Positions 11,885 through 22,449 of a DNA stretch of 64,000 nt are shown piece by piece. The stretch is from Angiostrongylus vasorum (lineage: Eukaryota > Nematoda > Chromadorea > Rhabditida > Metastrongylidae): NCBI GenBank assembly GCA_018806985.1, contig JADANN010000429.1, forward strand, positions 1,240,001 to 1,304,000, in the 5' to 3' direction. The notes beneath the pieces were generated by a model. That model was not told the DNA's origin. It saw nothing but the letters and a program-made list of their open reading frames with translations, and did not search any database. Each line of letters begins with the position of its first letter. The first letter of the stretch is position 1. A program made the translations under genes and the position numbers.

Positions 11885-12095
11885 CACCGCGAGCAACTGT
11901 AAAGGCCAAGTGTGCATTCAATCACCTCCAACGATACTTTATGAAATCGAATACATGGCTTATCCCTCAAGGATTGGTCAACACCAAGAGCTTTATCTTT
12001 CTATCCTTTTATGGTGGACGTGGTAGAAGAGTTCCTGGAAGTAGAGAGTCTCAGAGAGTCGACAGATAATGGATTCTACCTTTTTTTTTCTGCAT
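11885..12095 (+). mobile_element. SINE A 3' half next to the palindrome break
   Basis: Starts at GCAACTGTAAAGGCC in the middle of the SINE A body and runs through TGCATTCAATCACC, CCCTCAAGGATTG and GAGCTTTATC to a T-rich end at 12090. It is in the opposite orientation to the 12112-12297 half. Confidence 0.7.
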
Positions 12096-12111
12096 CCTTT
12101 ATTGAGGCTTT

Positions 12112-12297
12112 ACAATGACTCGCAGTGGCCCATCGATGTATCGAGCCAGTGCTGCTATCCTCCCAGACAAGTCTGATACCAATTTGCCCAACCGGAGGGA
12201 TAGAATGCTCGGCGGGCCATGGACATAGGGGACCGATTCCACGAGTGTGTTGCAGGGGTGCCTCTGAGTGCTGCGCCACACGCTCACTGCACAACGT
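12112..12297 (-). mobile_element. SINE A 5' half cut at the palindrome break
   Basis: Mirror of the first half of the SINE at 7503. It is cut exactly where the palindrome ends, after GTCATTGT of the family body. Confidence 0.8.
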
Positions 12298-12514
12298 CCG
12301 TCATAAAAGTATCAATAGAAATTTAACAGACGGCCAATCATACATGGGCAATCTGAAATCAGAAAAGAGTCCATCTATGATGACACCATTTAAAACGTAC
12401 TTAATTTGCTATAGTATTTCAGAAGCCATTGATAATTTGGTGCCGATAATTTGAATTCAGACAACGTTGCCGTGTATAAGCTTAATTCAACGCGGGTTTT
12501 AATTTTCACTATGG

Positions 12515-12895
12515 CTACTACTTCTCTTTTATTTCGTGCGACCCGTCTTCACGTCTACTCTGCGGATCCAGCACATCTCATATTCCATTCGTTTCCTCGT
12601 ATTCATCATCCACCAAGGTCCTCCAAATTTTACGTGCAGTTTCGGGTGCTGCTTAAGAATTTCATTTTATCTGGAGTGTCGTAGAATATTATTAGAGTCG
12701 ATTCTCACTGGAGTCCTGAGACAACCTGGCTAGAGCGTTCGCATTTGGATTGAAAAAAAGTGAATTCTCTCATGGATGAGTCCGGTACCGAGTTTTCGAC
12801 CCCGGAGGGAGGAGAGGCTTGGTGGTCCCGAAGCGATCTTGAACGAGCACCACGGTCGTGATGACCGTCATCACTACCACTGTGCTATCTGCTTC
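12515..12895 (-). mobile_element. SINE B, right-arm mirror
   Basis: Mirror of 6895-7275; head at 12895, A-rich tail at about 12515. Confidence 0.7.
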
Positions 12896-12948
12896 CTACG
12901 GCTATAACTACACGTCCTCAAATGTTGCCACTATTCGGGCATAGCAGC

Positions 12949-13428
12949 CTAAATCTTATTTCGCGATATTTGTTGTTGGGCGGCTTGTTGATGAGGTGTA
13001 GAAGAAGTTACAACCGTCAAGGGAGGGAAATCTAATAGAAGCGTGCAGTTTGCGCCTTGAAAGCGTTCTTCTTCCGCAATAACCATTTGCGGGATAGGCG
13101 ATAAAGAGGCTGCTTTTCCGTCACCACACAAACAGAATTAAGAAAAGATGATCAATTGTGATCTTTTCGGTTAAGGGATAACAATGAATCTAACGATGGA
13201 GATCCTACCAAGGTTAAAAGATGCTCTGCGTTACGCGATTTGCTATGGAGAAGTTTCACGAGATATTGAAAGTATCCCTCGTCTTTATCTTCACAACTAT
13301 GATCTTTTTGCATCCAGCAGAACCTTTAAAATTTAATACAGTGTAACGTTTATTTTCAGAAATATATCAACTTGTGTTCTTATCACTGTCAACAACAAAA
13401 CTACCAGAAAGCGGCTGCTACACACTAT
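12949..13428 (-). pseudogene. Secreted small-protein family remnant, right arm
   Basis: Mirror of 6363-6841 with the same lost start codon and lost donor, so the damage predates the palindrome or was copied with it. Exon 3 is read from about 13135 to 12949, and exon 2 from about 13325 to 13210. Confidence 0.48.
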
Positions 13429-15777
13429 ATTGTGTCGCGATCTCAAGGGATTTCAAAGGAAATAGCACATTTTAAACAACTCGAATTACCTGTACTTCTA
13501 TAAAACGACGCAGCGTAGTGAGACTCTGCTTCTGTCTTAGAGCACCCGTTGAGGTCTTAGAGCACCCATTGAGGTGGATTGACGCGGGGTTTTTTTTTGT
13601 TCACACTGGTTAAGAACTGGGACAAAGGTAACGAGCTGAGAAAACTATGGAAATAGTGAATACGTGCGAAAAAAGGTTTAACATATTGGAGAAAAGCGTA
13701 AGCAGCTTAGAAACGCCTATTTTCTTAGCGGCGTAGATTACTCTTATTACCAGGATGTGAGATGACAGGTACCAATATAGCGCAAAGCATTAAAGTAGCA
13801 GCTAAATTGTGAACGACGTGTTCGTAGAACTGAAGCGCTGTGAGTAATTAACGAAGTGACAGTGGACAAGTTTATTTTTTACACCATTTTATTCTCATCG
13901 TGGCGGCTTTTGTCAGTTGGGAACGTGTCGGGAATATCTGACTGTTGAATGACTGAGCTTTGAAGCAACATTTAAATTGTGAGCCACAGGTTTGTGGAGC
14001 TGAAAGGAGATGAACCGGGCGACAGTGAACGACGATATTTCTGGACCGTTTTGTCGGCATCGCGGCAGCTTTCTCGGATGGAAACATATTAAGAATCTTA
14101 ATTATATTGTGGTGTCAGCTGTGATACTCTTGAATGACTGTGTTTCAATTGCCGAATAGAAAGTATATATACACTCAGTGGCTTAAACTCATCTTATTAA
14201 TCTTTTCTTTGCAAAATGCTCCTCACTTCTGGACTTCTGGCTTCAGTTTTGAATACTTAAAACTTATGAGATAGAGATTCTTCTGTTTTTCATAGTCAAC
14301 CGAGGTATAGTGTGGTGTTGAAACCCCACTTTTGTGTATGTTAGTGCCGCCTCCAGTGGGTTACGGTTGTTACTGATCGCCGACTGTTTTTAGGCACCCT
14401 ACACCTCCAGAAGTCCACAGCCGCCATAGGTACCTTTCCCATGGTCACTTGCTCCACCAACTTTGTAACTTCCTTGAATTTTTTGGCTTCCTCATAAATG
14501 ACAGATACTTCGGCAATTTGAAAACAGTGTATACCAATTGCTGCCTTGTCGGTAGCCCATTTCTATTCATCTTATCATACCGTACACTTAGTCATGAATG
14601 TTCTCTGTTCAACTATAAATGTACAATTTCTGGTTTTTGACATCTTGGCGCGTGTGACGACATTTCTGATTCCTTTGTTTTTTGTCATACATCCATACTT
14701 CGGTGTATAGGTCTTACTCGACGACAAGGATGCTCTTAAGATCAATCTTTGGCCAGCGCGTCTTATAATTGTTAGTCGGTCATTCATACTGCTTATCTAA
14801 CTCCCAGGTAAGTGAGGTTAGAGAAACTTTGCTCAGCTCAACTAGATCCATGTGAAGGCAGTAACAATCTCAGAATGGAATAGATGGAGATGAACGTGGT
14901 TGATCACTGTCTTGTTGCCTACATCCTCCGTGCTTCTTTAAGCAATTGAAGCGTTGGAGTTTCAGATATCAGGATAGTAATTTTGAAAAACTTACTTCTA
15001 CGAAGTGAAACTCGGAAGTAGGAAGCACGAGCGGCACAAAGTATCGGTGAAGAATGGTGCTAATGAAGTGTTAACGAACACACTGTGCAAAGTTTTGTTC
15101 AGAAATCTCCAAAATTGGCGAATTCGACCTTGAAGATGAAAGACGTCACGCTCATCGTTGTCCTATTAACAACGACGACTTGAAGCCTTCAGCAAATGCA
15201 TAATCGTGGAAGAACTTGCAGAAAAGCTCATTTGCGAGGTACTCAAAAAGGCGAGCTATTTTTGGAAATACTTCAATGAAGGTGTTTTTTTCTGACCTCA
15301 TCAGAACTAATCAAAACGTGCTTCTTCATTAAGTTGGTAATTCAAGTCTATTCGGCTAATATTTCGATGTCTTCGTCTTCCTCATCCGAGTCAATGCCTA
15401 GAATCCTTTGCACTCTCCATGTGGAGTCTTCGTCGTCGTATCGAGTATGATCTTCTTCAGTGGGGCATCTCTCGAATAAGGTAACTTCACCCAGAGATGC
15501 TCTTTTGTACAGGGCAGTTGCTGTTGATATAATTGTTTGGTGGTAATGACTTGTTCTTTTTCGGAGAATCCGACTCGCGCAAGTCGTCTAATCAATACGT
15601 AATCTTTCACTGACGAGTTAACACGAATTTTATAAAACAAACTTTATTCGGCCAACTGTGGAAGGCGAAGAGGTCTAAACGTTAAACAAATGAAGATTAG
15701 TTGTTCAACCTTGTGTTAGCTCTTTGGAAACATTGACGAATATTCCATTAAAGAATAAGTAAAGGGATCTCGCCGTC

Positions 15778-16177
15778 GATCCTCCCAACAGTTTACCGCC
15801 TCATCGTGGCTAAGAGGTGTTCCTGGGTATCGGGTTGCGATGTATAGCGGGAAGAATTCATCTCCCTGACACGTATCCTAAGCTGTGAATGATTTCAGCG
15901 TTTCCTTTAGGGACCCCAGCTAAGCGTAAAATTAAAGAAAGGATCCGTCACCGACTTGGTACCAAACTAGTCGCATGGTGGCCAATCTCTCTCTGATACA
16001 CAAGGGCAGCGACTGCCTGTGGTGCTGACGACCTGGGGCAGACTTTGCCCAGGCGTACCTCTGTACTCCAAGAAAAAAAACCATGGCCATGGCTAAACCA
16101 GTAAAGCTCCAAAAAGTGAAGATTGTGCTGGAGCCCGCACGACCACTGAGGACGGGCCATCCAAGTAAGATTGAATG
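15778..16177 (+). mobile_element. SINE D, right-arm mirror
   Basis: Mirror of 3613-4012, here reading head to tail on the plus strand and ending in CCAAGTAAG inside the mirrored SINE A. ORFs crossing this block are fortuitous. Confidence 0.7.
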
Positions 16178-16479
16178 CATATCTAGTCTTTATAATGACT
16201 TGCGGTCGCCTTTTGATGCATCGAGCCAATGCTGCTATCCTCCCAGACAATGCTGGTACCAATTTGTTGGCATTGGAGGGTGGAAGGCTTGGTGCCCCTG
16301 GCGCGCGGAAATCGATCCCAGGTATATTGCAGGCCACCTCTGACCACACATGCTCTACATGCGGAAATTCCATAACTAGGGGATTTCTGCGGAGACTTGT
16401 CCATTCATAATTTTTTTTTAAAGGTCGTGATTGAAGGATGATTAGATGGCATCTATAAAAGCGTTGGCGTCCACGTTCT

Positions 16480-17020
16480 AATGTCCTCAGTTTTTAAGGT
16501 CAATGACAGCACAGATATCGTCGACTTTTGGCAAAAAATTTTGGTTCTTCATAATAATCTAGCTTAAGAATGCTGCATGCTACTGACTTCGATGCTGCTG
16601 AACGGAATCAAGCTGATATCGCGAAAAATGGGGTAAAAACTTTGAAGAATAAGGCGCCGTTTGCGGGTTATGAAAAAAATGTGTGAAGAAACTGGCACGA
16701 ACAGGCTTAATTCAGAGACATCTACATGATGCAGCAGGACTTGCACCATGCCGATACCTCTCGGATTCAGAAACCGGACTCTAGAACGACCTGTGTCAAT
16801 TATTTGCAATACGTCTGGCAGAGCACTAGAGGTTATACACATTGGAAAACGCAAAATCGGAATCGACGTAGATTTTTTTGTTGTGGATGCCTCCTTGTAC
16901 ATATTCACGTGCTTAAACCTTTGCATAGAGTGCACACCAGAGCTGTCCATCACGACGAGATTTTTGTGCCTGAGCACGATATCCATAGATAGTTGTGGCT
17001 TAAAATTCGGCAAATAGAGT
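16480..17020 (+). pseudogene. Unrecognised conserved ORF, copy P1, right arm
   Basis: Paralogue of 18681-19088. The plus strand encodes an AAERNQADIAKNGVKTLKN stretch near 16590-16650, then after stops and frame changes a segment with TLERP, NTSGR and VIHIGKRK. The order and spacing match P2, and the flanking non-coding sequence also matches, so the two are tandem segmental copies about 2.1-2.2 kb apart. Several stops make this copy a relic. The long minus-strand ORF over the same bases (16564-17013) is most likely a shadow. Confidence 0.42.
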
Positions 17021-17699
17021 CACTTTGCTTTTTAGGCCCCCTTTAGTCGTTTTCACTAGTGGCTGTCGTTTAACCTCTGCTAGGATAACCTGTATTTCGG
17101 GTTACTAAGTTATGAATAGTTATTGTGGGCAACACTTCGGCGACTAAATTTTGAGAGACTGCTGTTATGGGCTTCCATCGTTGAAGGCGTTATCAAGGGA
17201 CAGCATTGAAACATTAGCGAAAATGAAAATTTGTGTAAAACCCTAGTGTAAGGTTAAAATATTTCGTTCTTGCTTTTGCTGCAAGGAGACCTTACGCTTA
17301 GGTTCTCAGTAACATCAACGTGGTTCCGTAAATTGACTGCAGCTATTTGTGCCAAATGAAAAAAAAATAGGTGACGCGATTGATATTGATGTTAACTATG
17401 ACAAGTTCTATCCAGACTAGAATGTCCAACAAAGAAAAAGAACATTTCACTGGTGCCCATTCAGATTTGAAGCTGCCGCAAATGACACAGTGATTTGCGA
17501 GTCTCATTCTCTGAAAAAACAAAAACGCTCTTCGTCTTCCATTGATTAATTTGGGATATAAATAGAATCTGGGACTTTTCGACGCCTCCATTCTCTTCAA
17601 ACCTGTTCAGCCCTTCCTTTTCCTCGATTTTCAATCAGCAGAAGGTAGCAGAAAGAATCCATAGTTATTGCCCATAGGACTCGATTTTACTGCTCAAAA

Positions 17700-18190
17700 A
17701 TCGAGTTTAAATAACTATCCACTCACGCCGACTGATCAACTGGAGGCTCTTCGTTCGTCGATTTTTTCCTCCACTCCCTTTTTATTGGAAGTTCCATTTG
17801 TTGGTGGTGTGGTCAAATGATTCCCTAGGGTGGTTGGAGCTGGTAATACTGATAAGTATGAGTAGCAAAAGTACGATATAACCTTCTAGACATCAACACA
17901 CAACCAGTGTAGACGTCGAAGTGCCATTTTAGCGGACAATAGTTATTTGATTATAAACATGGATGGGAAAGCACAAGTTGTTTATTTCAAAGTAATCGAG
18001 GTCGCACAAACTGGTTTCTCGCCGTTTGCAAAAATTGTGGATGAATCATCCCAAAATTTTGTGGGCCGTTGCTTTCACTGCTGTCGAATTATGTTTTTCA
18101 CAGACGTACTTTTTCGAAAGTGCTGCTTACTCGTTGCAAATAAGCTCCATGTCCACTCTGGGAACGGCTGGCAAGCTACCCGTTAGTGTA
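17700..18190 (-). pseudogene. CAP-gene 3' remnant in palindrome arm
   Basis: On the minus strand this block matches, in order, the terminal exons of the CAP remnant at 22440-23300: a PQNF-containing C-terminal exon (about 18110-17960) and a Ser/Pro/Glu-rich tail ending in DQSA and a stop (about 17850-17725). The catalytic-pocket exons of the CAP domain are not recognisable here; upstream sequence (18180-18290) resembles the 5' region of the RTE element instead. It is a truncated relic, mirrored in the left arm at about 1600-2090 on the plus strand. Confidence 0.45.
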
Positions 18191-18680
18191 CCACACCCGA
18201 ACGTTCAGAGCTGCTGACCGATAGCCTCGGGCACCTTAAGCTTTGCCGTTACTGGATTGTATGCTTCTGGAGAGCCTGTATGCTTTTTCAATGCGATGGA
18301 ATTTATTTCAAGCCGACCTTGGTTGTTTTGGAAAGTAATGATATCCATAACAGACAAGCATTATATTTGGTTAATACGGTTTTGTGTAGCTGCTTATGAA
18401 TTCATTTAAATACCATTTTGTTTTCCAGTGCTTAATCTCCGCTTTCATTTGTGGCTTGTTAAATTTGTACACGGAATCTACGAGCGGCTGCTAGAAATGC
18501 GTATTCTGATGCAAAGAAAAAGGTGGGCTTTCTCTGCAGGATGAAGAATTGCTTCAAGGTAGGAAATTTAGGCAAAAAATCTGTGCATTCATGATGTTCT
18601 TAAGAAAACTATTAATCGAGAGATTCGATCTCATCTACTAAAGCGTTCGCATCCGTGTTCCAGTTTCCTCTACACTTAAC

Positions 18681-19088
18681 ATGAAACGCAGCACTGATTT
18701 TTTTCGGCTTTGGTGCAATTTTTTGATTCTTCACAATAATTTAGGTCGTGAACCATTTTGGAGATTAATTTCGATATGGTTGAACGAAATCGAGCTGACA
18801 TCACGAAAAATGAAGCAACAACTTTGTAGAATAGGGGCTGCGCTTGATGGTGATAAAGCAACACATGAAGGAACTAAACAATCAACATGTTCAATTCATC
18901 GACATTTGCATGACATAGCAGGACGTATGCGGACCTTGAACCGACCTCCATCAGTTAACTACAATACGACTGGTGAAACACTAACGGTTGTACACACTAA
19001 AAATCACAGAATGAAGTCTGTGATACCGCAGATTTTCGTTATGGACGAGTGCCTATACTTATTATTGCGCTTAAACACTCACATGTAA
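18681..19088 (+). pseudogene. Unrecognised conserved ORF, copy P2, right arm
   Basis: An open frame of 135 codons. Its C-terminal half (TLNRPPSVNYNTTGE and onwards) aligns in pattern with the P1 copy at 16564-17017, which carries TLERPVSIICNTSGR at the same place. Upstream, both copies encode an ERN-x-ADI-x-KN stretch, but here that stretch lies in another frame with a stop. The conserved residues and matching order argue for an old exon of a protein family I cannot name. No signal peptide or membrane segment stands out. Confidence 0.42.
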
Positions 19089-19567
19089 TGTGTCTTGGAA
19101 TTTTCCATCTGAGATCTTTATGAGAGTTAATGTCTGAGTACGACATACCCATAGATAGTTGTAGTTTATGATTTGATTAATGAACCCATTCTGCTTTTTC
19201 GGCGCTTCTAATCGTCTTCGGTAGCGGTTGTCGTTTAAACTCCGCTGGGATGATCAATATCTCGAGTTATTGATAAGCCCATAGTAGGTCGTTATGATTT
19301 TCTACTATGTACAACGTCTCTTCCAGCAAAATTCCAACAAACAGCTGTTGTGGATTAACATCTCAACAAAATATGAGATCATATTTCGTTCTTGACTTTT
19401 GCCGTTAAGTGGATTTGTCGGGCGGTTTTCAAGAACAGCAACGTGAATCCTTCAACTGATTTCAACCATTTATGCCAAATGGAAAATCAATGGACCAATT
19501 GGTATTAATTATGACAGGTTTCATTAGAGGGTGATGGTGCAGCACAGAATAGAAACAATCCATTCGT

Positions 19568-20625
19568 GGACATTCCCTTTCGAAGCTGCCACAGCTTACC
19601 TTGAGACTACCGAGTCTTGATTTCTGAAAACAAAAACATTTGCCTTCTTTTGTTGACTATTTTGGATTCTAAAGGAAGTTTGAGGATGTCATTCATTGCA
19701 AACTGGCTAACTATCTTTGTTCTCGACTTTAACACCACCATAGATAGCAAGAAAAAATGCATTGTGACTACTCATAGTACTCAATCTCAGGCGCCCAAAC
19801 CAAATCTCAGCAACTATCCACTGACCCCGACTGTTCGTTGCTGCTGCCAACAATTGCTTCCCGAGAGTTCTCGGAGCTGATGATACTAATAAAACACTAC
19901 TAGTACGAGTTGTATGAGTAGGAAATGGTTTTTCGGGCATCAAAGTGAAGCATTGAAGCTACAGCATTGGAGCAAAAGAGCAGCTCTAGTAGATGTCAGC
20001 GTGCCGTACCAATGTCGGAGAGCCTTGCGTGCTTATAACTGGACTGTAAATATGAATGATGGAATCTGAATTATTCATGCTCAAAAAAGTCAGTCAAACG
20101 CGTACGTCCAGATTATTCACTGCCGGAAAACTTGTGGTTCGAATGACGCAGCATTATATGACTCCTTTATTATCAAATTTGCTACCGACTTAGTTTTCCT
20201 CAGATGTACTCTTGAGAAAAATACAGTTCAATTGTTGGTCTACGCGGACACCAAAGTGACTGACTGCCTACACTCCATTATACCTCGGGAATTTAGTTAG
20301 TGCTGTACCGCGTCACAAAGACGGTGAGTTTTCAAAAGAATCTGTTTATTGCGCGAATGGCAACTTATGCGTTATTTTAATCTTCTATTTACTGCGTATT
20401 TTTGCTTCTCACGGCAGCCTTTGATGTGAAATGTAACTGCTATGATGCCAAGGCGTTTGTAAAACTTGGGCGTCAGTGAAGATCAAACAGTGAATGCCGC
20501 CTTCGTGGGCTCAACCTAACTCTGCTATCGGCAATCATCCTTCAACGAGGTTGATCCGGGGATAGAAATCGGTATCAAACCCAATTAAGCTGAGCCTGTT
20601 GTCGAAGTCACTATGCTAACTTTTA
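19568..20625 (+). repeat. Direct repeat copy 1 (near identical to 25143-26200)
   Basis: Offset to the second copy is 5575 at the start. I saw only a handful of differences in about 1.05 kb (for example CCGAGAG versus CCAGAG, and A-run length near 20080). Beyond about 20625 similarity drops noticeably but remains recognisable to about 21600 versus 27110. Confidence 0.9.
20385..20620 (-). mobile_element. SINE C-like repeat, degraded
   Basis: Shares the TATTTACTGCGTAT...CTCACGGCAGC, GATGTGAAATGTAACTGC and TCAACGAGGTTGATC boxes with other family C copies (22120, 45095, 52195). The tRNA-like head is eroded. It recurs in the direct repeat at about 25965-26195. Confidence 0.45.
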
Positions 20626-21163
20626 TTTACCATTTATTATTAATTTCCAAGGCATAGTACGGCGTGAAATTCAATCACTATGGTGCTGAGATCGCAGCTT
20701 TAGGAGGAAAAAATGTCCGAGAGAATGGCAAAGCAAGGGTCTCAGTGGTGCCGTACGTGAAATGTGATACTCAGAAAGGGTGGTCTCGGTTCGATTTGTC
20801 AGGGGATCCAGTTTTATGTGCCATGGTTTAGCAGCTGTGGCTGTGAAAGTGTATGACTGAAAAGATCGCGTGTCATTTTGACCTTTCCAGGGACTGAGGA
20901 AGGGAAACGCGCCGATACCTCAGCTGTTGTAAATAAGTAAATGCTTTAATAATGACCTCGTGTTGTCTCATCAAGAAAACAGTAAATTACGGATCAATGC
21001 CGAGGGTAAAAGATCGGTTCTGGGGAATAACAACTTGTTCGTTTTCAATACATCCGGCGAATTCGTGGTTTCTATCAAGCAACGTTATGTGAACCATCCA
21101 TTTCCAAATGTTCTGCCGAAGTAATTTCCACTAGACTAGTGTTTTTTTTTGGAAAATACAGCT

Positions 21164-21587
21164 TACCCTTTGCCATAGAAGCACAGCAAGGTGACGTTGA
21201 CAACTTTATCAGATTCTGGGCATTGGGCACTGCGCAACCCACGGTTTGAATTTCCAGAAGCAGCATCTATACAGGTGGGAAGCCGCTTTTGCCGAAGATA
21301 GTATCAACGAAGTTTACCTTAACACGGCTTTGAAGTCTACTTCGCCAATACGATATTATTCGATAGGCTATGGAGGTGTGAGTAGTATTGATAGGTCCTT
21401 GGTCAAGTTCGGTGCTGAAATTGTTGGATTCGGAGTACACCATTGAATGCCACTCCAATTTCCGTCCATAAAATGCAAAATGACACTGTTCGATGTTTGT
21501 GTAGTCAGCCTTTGAGCTCTCTGGACGTTTCGGTGAGCATCCCTTAGCAGCATCAGCGGCTAACTGCTTCTGCTCGCAGCTGTACTC
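21164..21587 (-). pseudogene. CAP/SCP-domain (ASP-like) gene b, one frameshift
   Basis: The best-preserved CAP copy. The exon 21587-21318 follows TTTAG and is open for 90 codons: YSCEQKQLAADAAKGCSP (domain Cys helix), a 'tailor' region, then AYRIISYWRSRLQ, the usual SWW-type helix. A 51-bp intron (21317-21267, GTAAAC..TATAG) follows. The next exon starts MLLLEIQTVGCAV, the canonical GC-x-V strand, but one base is missing in the following AVAKC segment, so TLLCFYGKG, the last conserved Cys strand, lies in another frame before GTAAGC. An alternative is an unannotated functional paralogue with a sequencing error at this point. The N-terminal signal-peptide exon was not found. Confidence 0.68.
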
Positions 21588-21880
21588 CTAAATGAGGTGA
21601 CATAAAGTTTAAATAAGTAATAAACAAAAATTTAAATAAATAATAAATAAAATAAAACATCATTTTGGACTCTTTTTTTTGAGATCGTCGTCGTAAAAGT
21701 CATTTTGGAGTTTAAAGATAAGCCGGATCTACTTGACGGTGATGTTCATCTCAAACTGATCCAAGCTTTCTCTTTCCTCGATTTGATCTCCACAAGAGGT
21801 AGCCAAAAGAATGCATTATGACTGCTTATAGAACTCGATCTCCTGCACCAAAAATCAAATTTCAATAACTATTCACTGAC

Positions 21881-21990
21881 CCTGACTGAAGAACAGTAGG
21901 CTCGTCCGTCGATTTTTCTGCTCCTTTCTCCTCACTGGAAGCTCCGTCCGATGGTGGTGCCGGCAAAGGCTTCCCAGGGCTCGTCAGAGC
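21881..21990 (-). pseudogene. Ser/Pro/Glu-rich C-terminal tail exon of CAP gene
   Basis: After an AATTATTAG acceptor the frame reads LTSPGKPLPAPPSDGASSEE and then an acidic/lysine stretch, ending QSG followed within a few codons by a stop. Diverged copies of this exon lie at 22595-22450, 17850-17725 and 19900-19790, each at the 3' side of a CAP copy. It is probably the low-complexity C-terminal extension of this CAP subfamily. It is inferred to belong to a CAP copy whose other exons are missing here. Confidence 0.5.
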
Positions 21991-22109
21991 TAATAATTTT
22001 GATAAAATACAAGTGGTACGAGTAGCACGATAGGGAAATAACTTTTCTGTACTTTAGCGTGAAGTCAGCGTGAACGTTAAAGTGCTGCTTTAATACACAA
22101 TAGTTATTT

Positions 22110-22420
22110 ACAATGTTGACATTTTATTTTCTGCCTACTACTATTTTCCACGGCAGGATGTGATGTGAAATACAACCACAACGATGCTGATATATTCGCA
22201 AAACTTGTACCTCGGGCTAGATCGAACCACGATTACCCTTTCCGGGAGCTCGGGTTTTATACACTGCACCACGGAGCCCCTTGATCTGCGTTTCTCTCAG
22301 TTATTTTTCTACCAACCGCTGCCATCAGCAATCACCCGTCAGTGTAATTGATCTGGGGAGCAGAAATCGGGATATAACCCCGTTAAACTTAAGCTGTTGT
22401 CGAAATCACAATGTTGGAAA
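22110..22420 (-). mobile_element. SINE C copy, minus strand
   Basis: Contains CTGCCTACTACTATTTTCC, GATGTGAAATACAACCACAA, a degenerate tRNA-like head (22200-22290) and the AAGCTTAA end near 22430. The family head, best seen at 63170-63245, has GTGGTGGTGAACGCG (A-box-like) and GCGTTCGTTCCCC (B-box-like). Confidence 0.5.
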
Positions 22421-22449
22421 ATAAAAGCTTAACATTGTGATTCATTCCA

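Larger units (their letters stand above)
7679..12111. other. Unique spacer between the palindrome arms
   Basis: About 4.4 kb lies between the arms. It contains the 3' half of a SINE A (to about 7900), a minus-strand SINE A (8185-8475), a CAP-gene remnant (8528-9224), a TTG-rich hammerhead-like repeat (9540-9760) and the 3' half of another SINE A (11890-12095). Between 9770 and 11880 I recognise no gene. The stretch 10140-11200 is purine-rich on the plus strand with small GGAAGATT tandem steps near 10290, and its ORFs look like composition artefacts. Confidence 0.85.
12112..19790 (-). repeat. Right arm of giant inverted repeat
   Basis: This is the mirror of 1-7678 on the opposite strand. The match stops abruptly at 12112, inside a tRNA-headed SINE, after which the sequence reads into unrelated DNA ending at a T-rich tract (about 12081-12090). 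On the outer side the sequence continues past 19790, so if the left arm extends beyond the window the palindrome is larger than 19.8 kb. Every left-arm feature has a mirror copy here at 19790 minus its coordinates. Confidence 0.97.
16480..20600. repeat. Two tandem diverged units of about 2.1 kb (P1, P2)
   Basis: Unit P1 (about 16480-18660) and unit P2 (about 18690-20600) share the same order: the unrecognised ORF, a CCCATAGATAGTTGT box, a TTTGTGCCAAATG or TTTATGCCAAATG box, a GAAGCTGCC box, then a CAP-gene C-terminal tail remnant. Divergence is clearly visible, so this duplication is older than the palindrome. Mirror copies occupy the left arm. Confidence 0.6.

Noticed and set aside
16564..17013. 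149-codon minus-strand ORF in the right arm
   Set aside because: The left-arm mirror is broken by one-base run-length differences, and the protein pattern shared between P1 and P2 lies on the other strand.
20892..20920. Hammerhead-like motifs near 20892, 26461 and 49262
   Set aside because: CTGANGA is present but stem II or GAAA is broken and the outer boxes do not pair; counted only as degenerate relatives.
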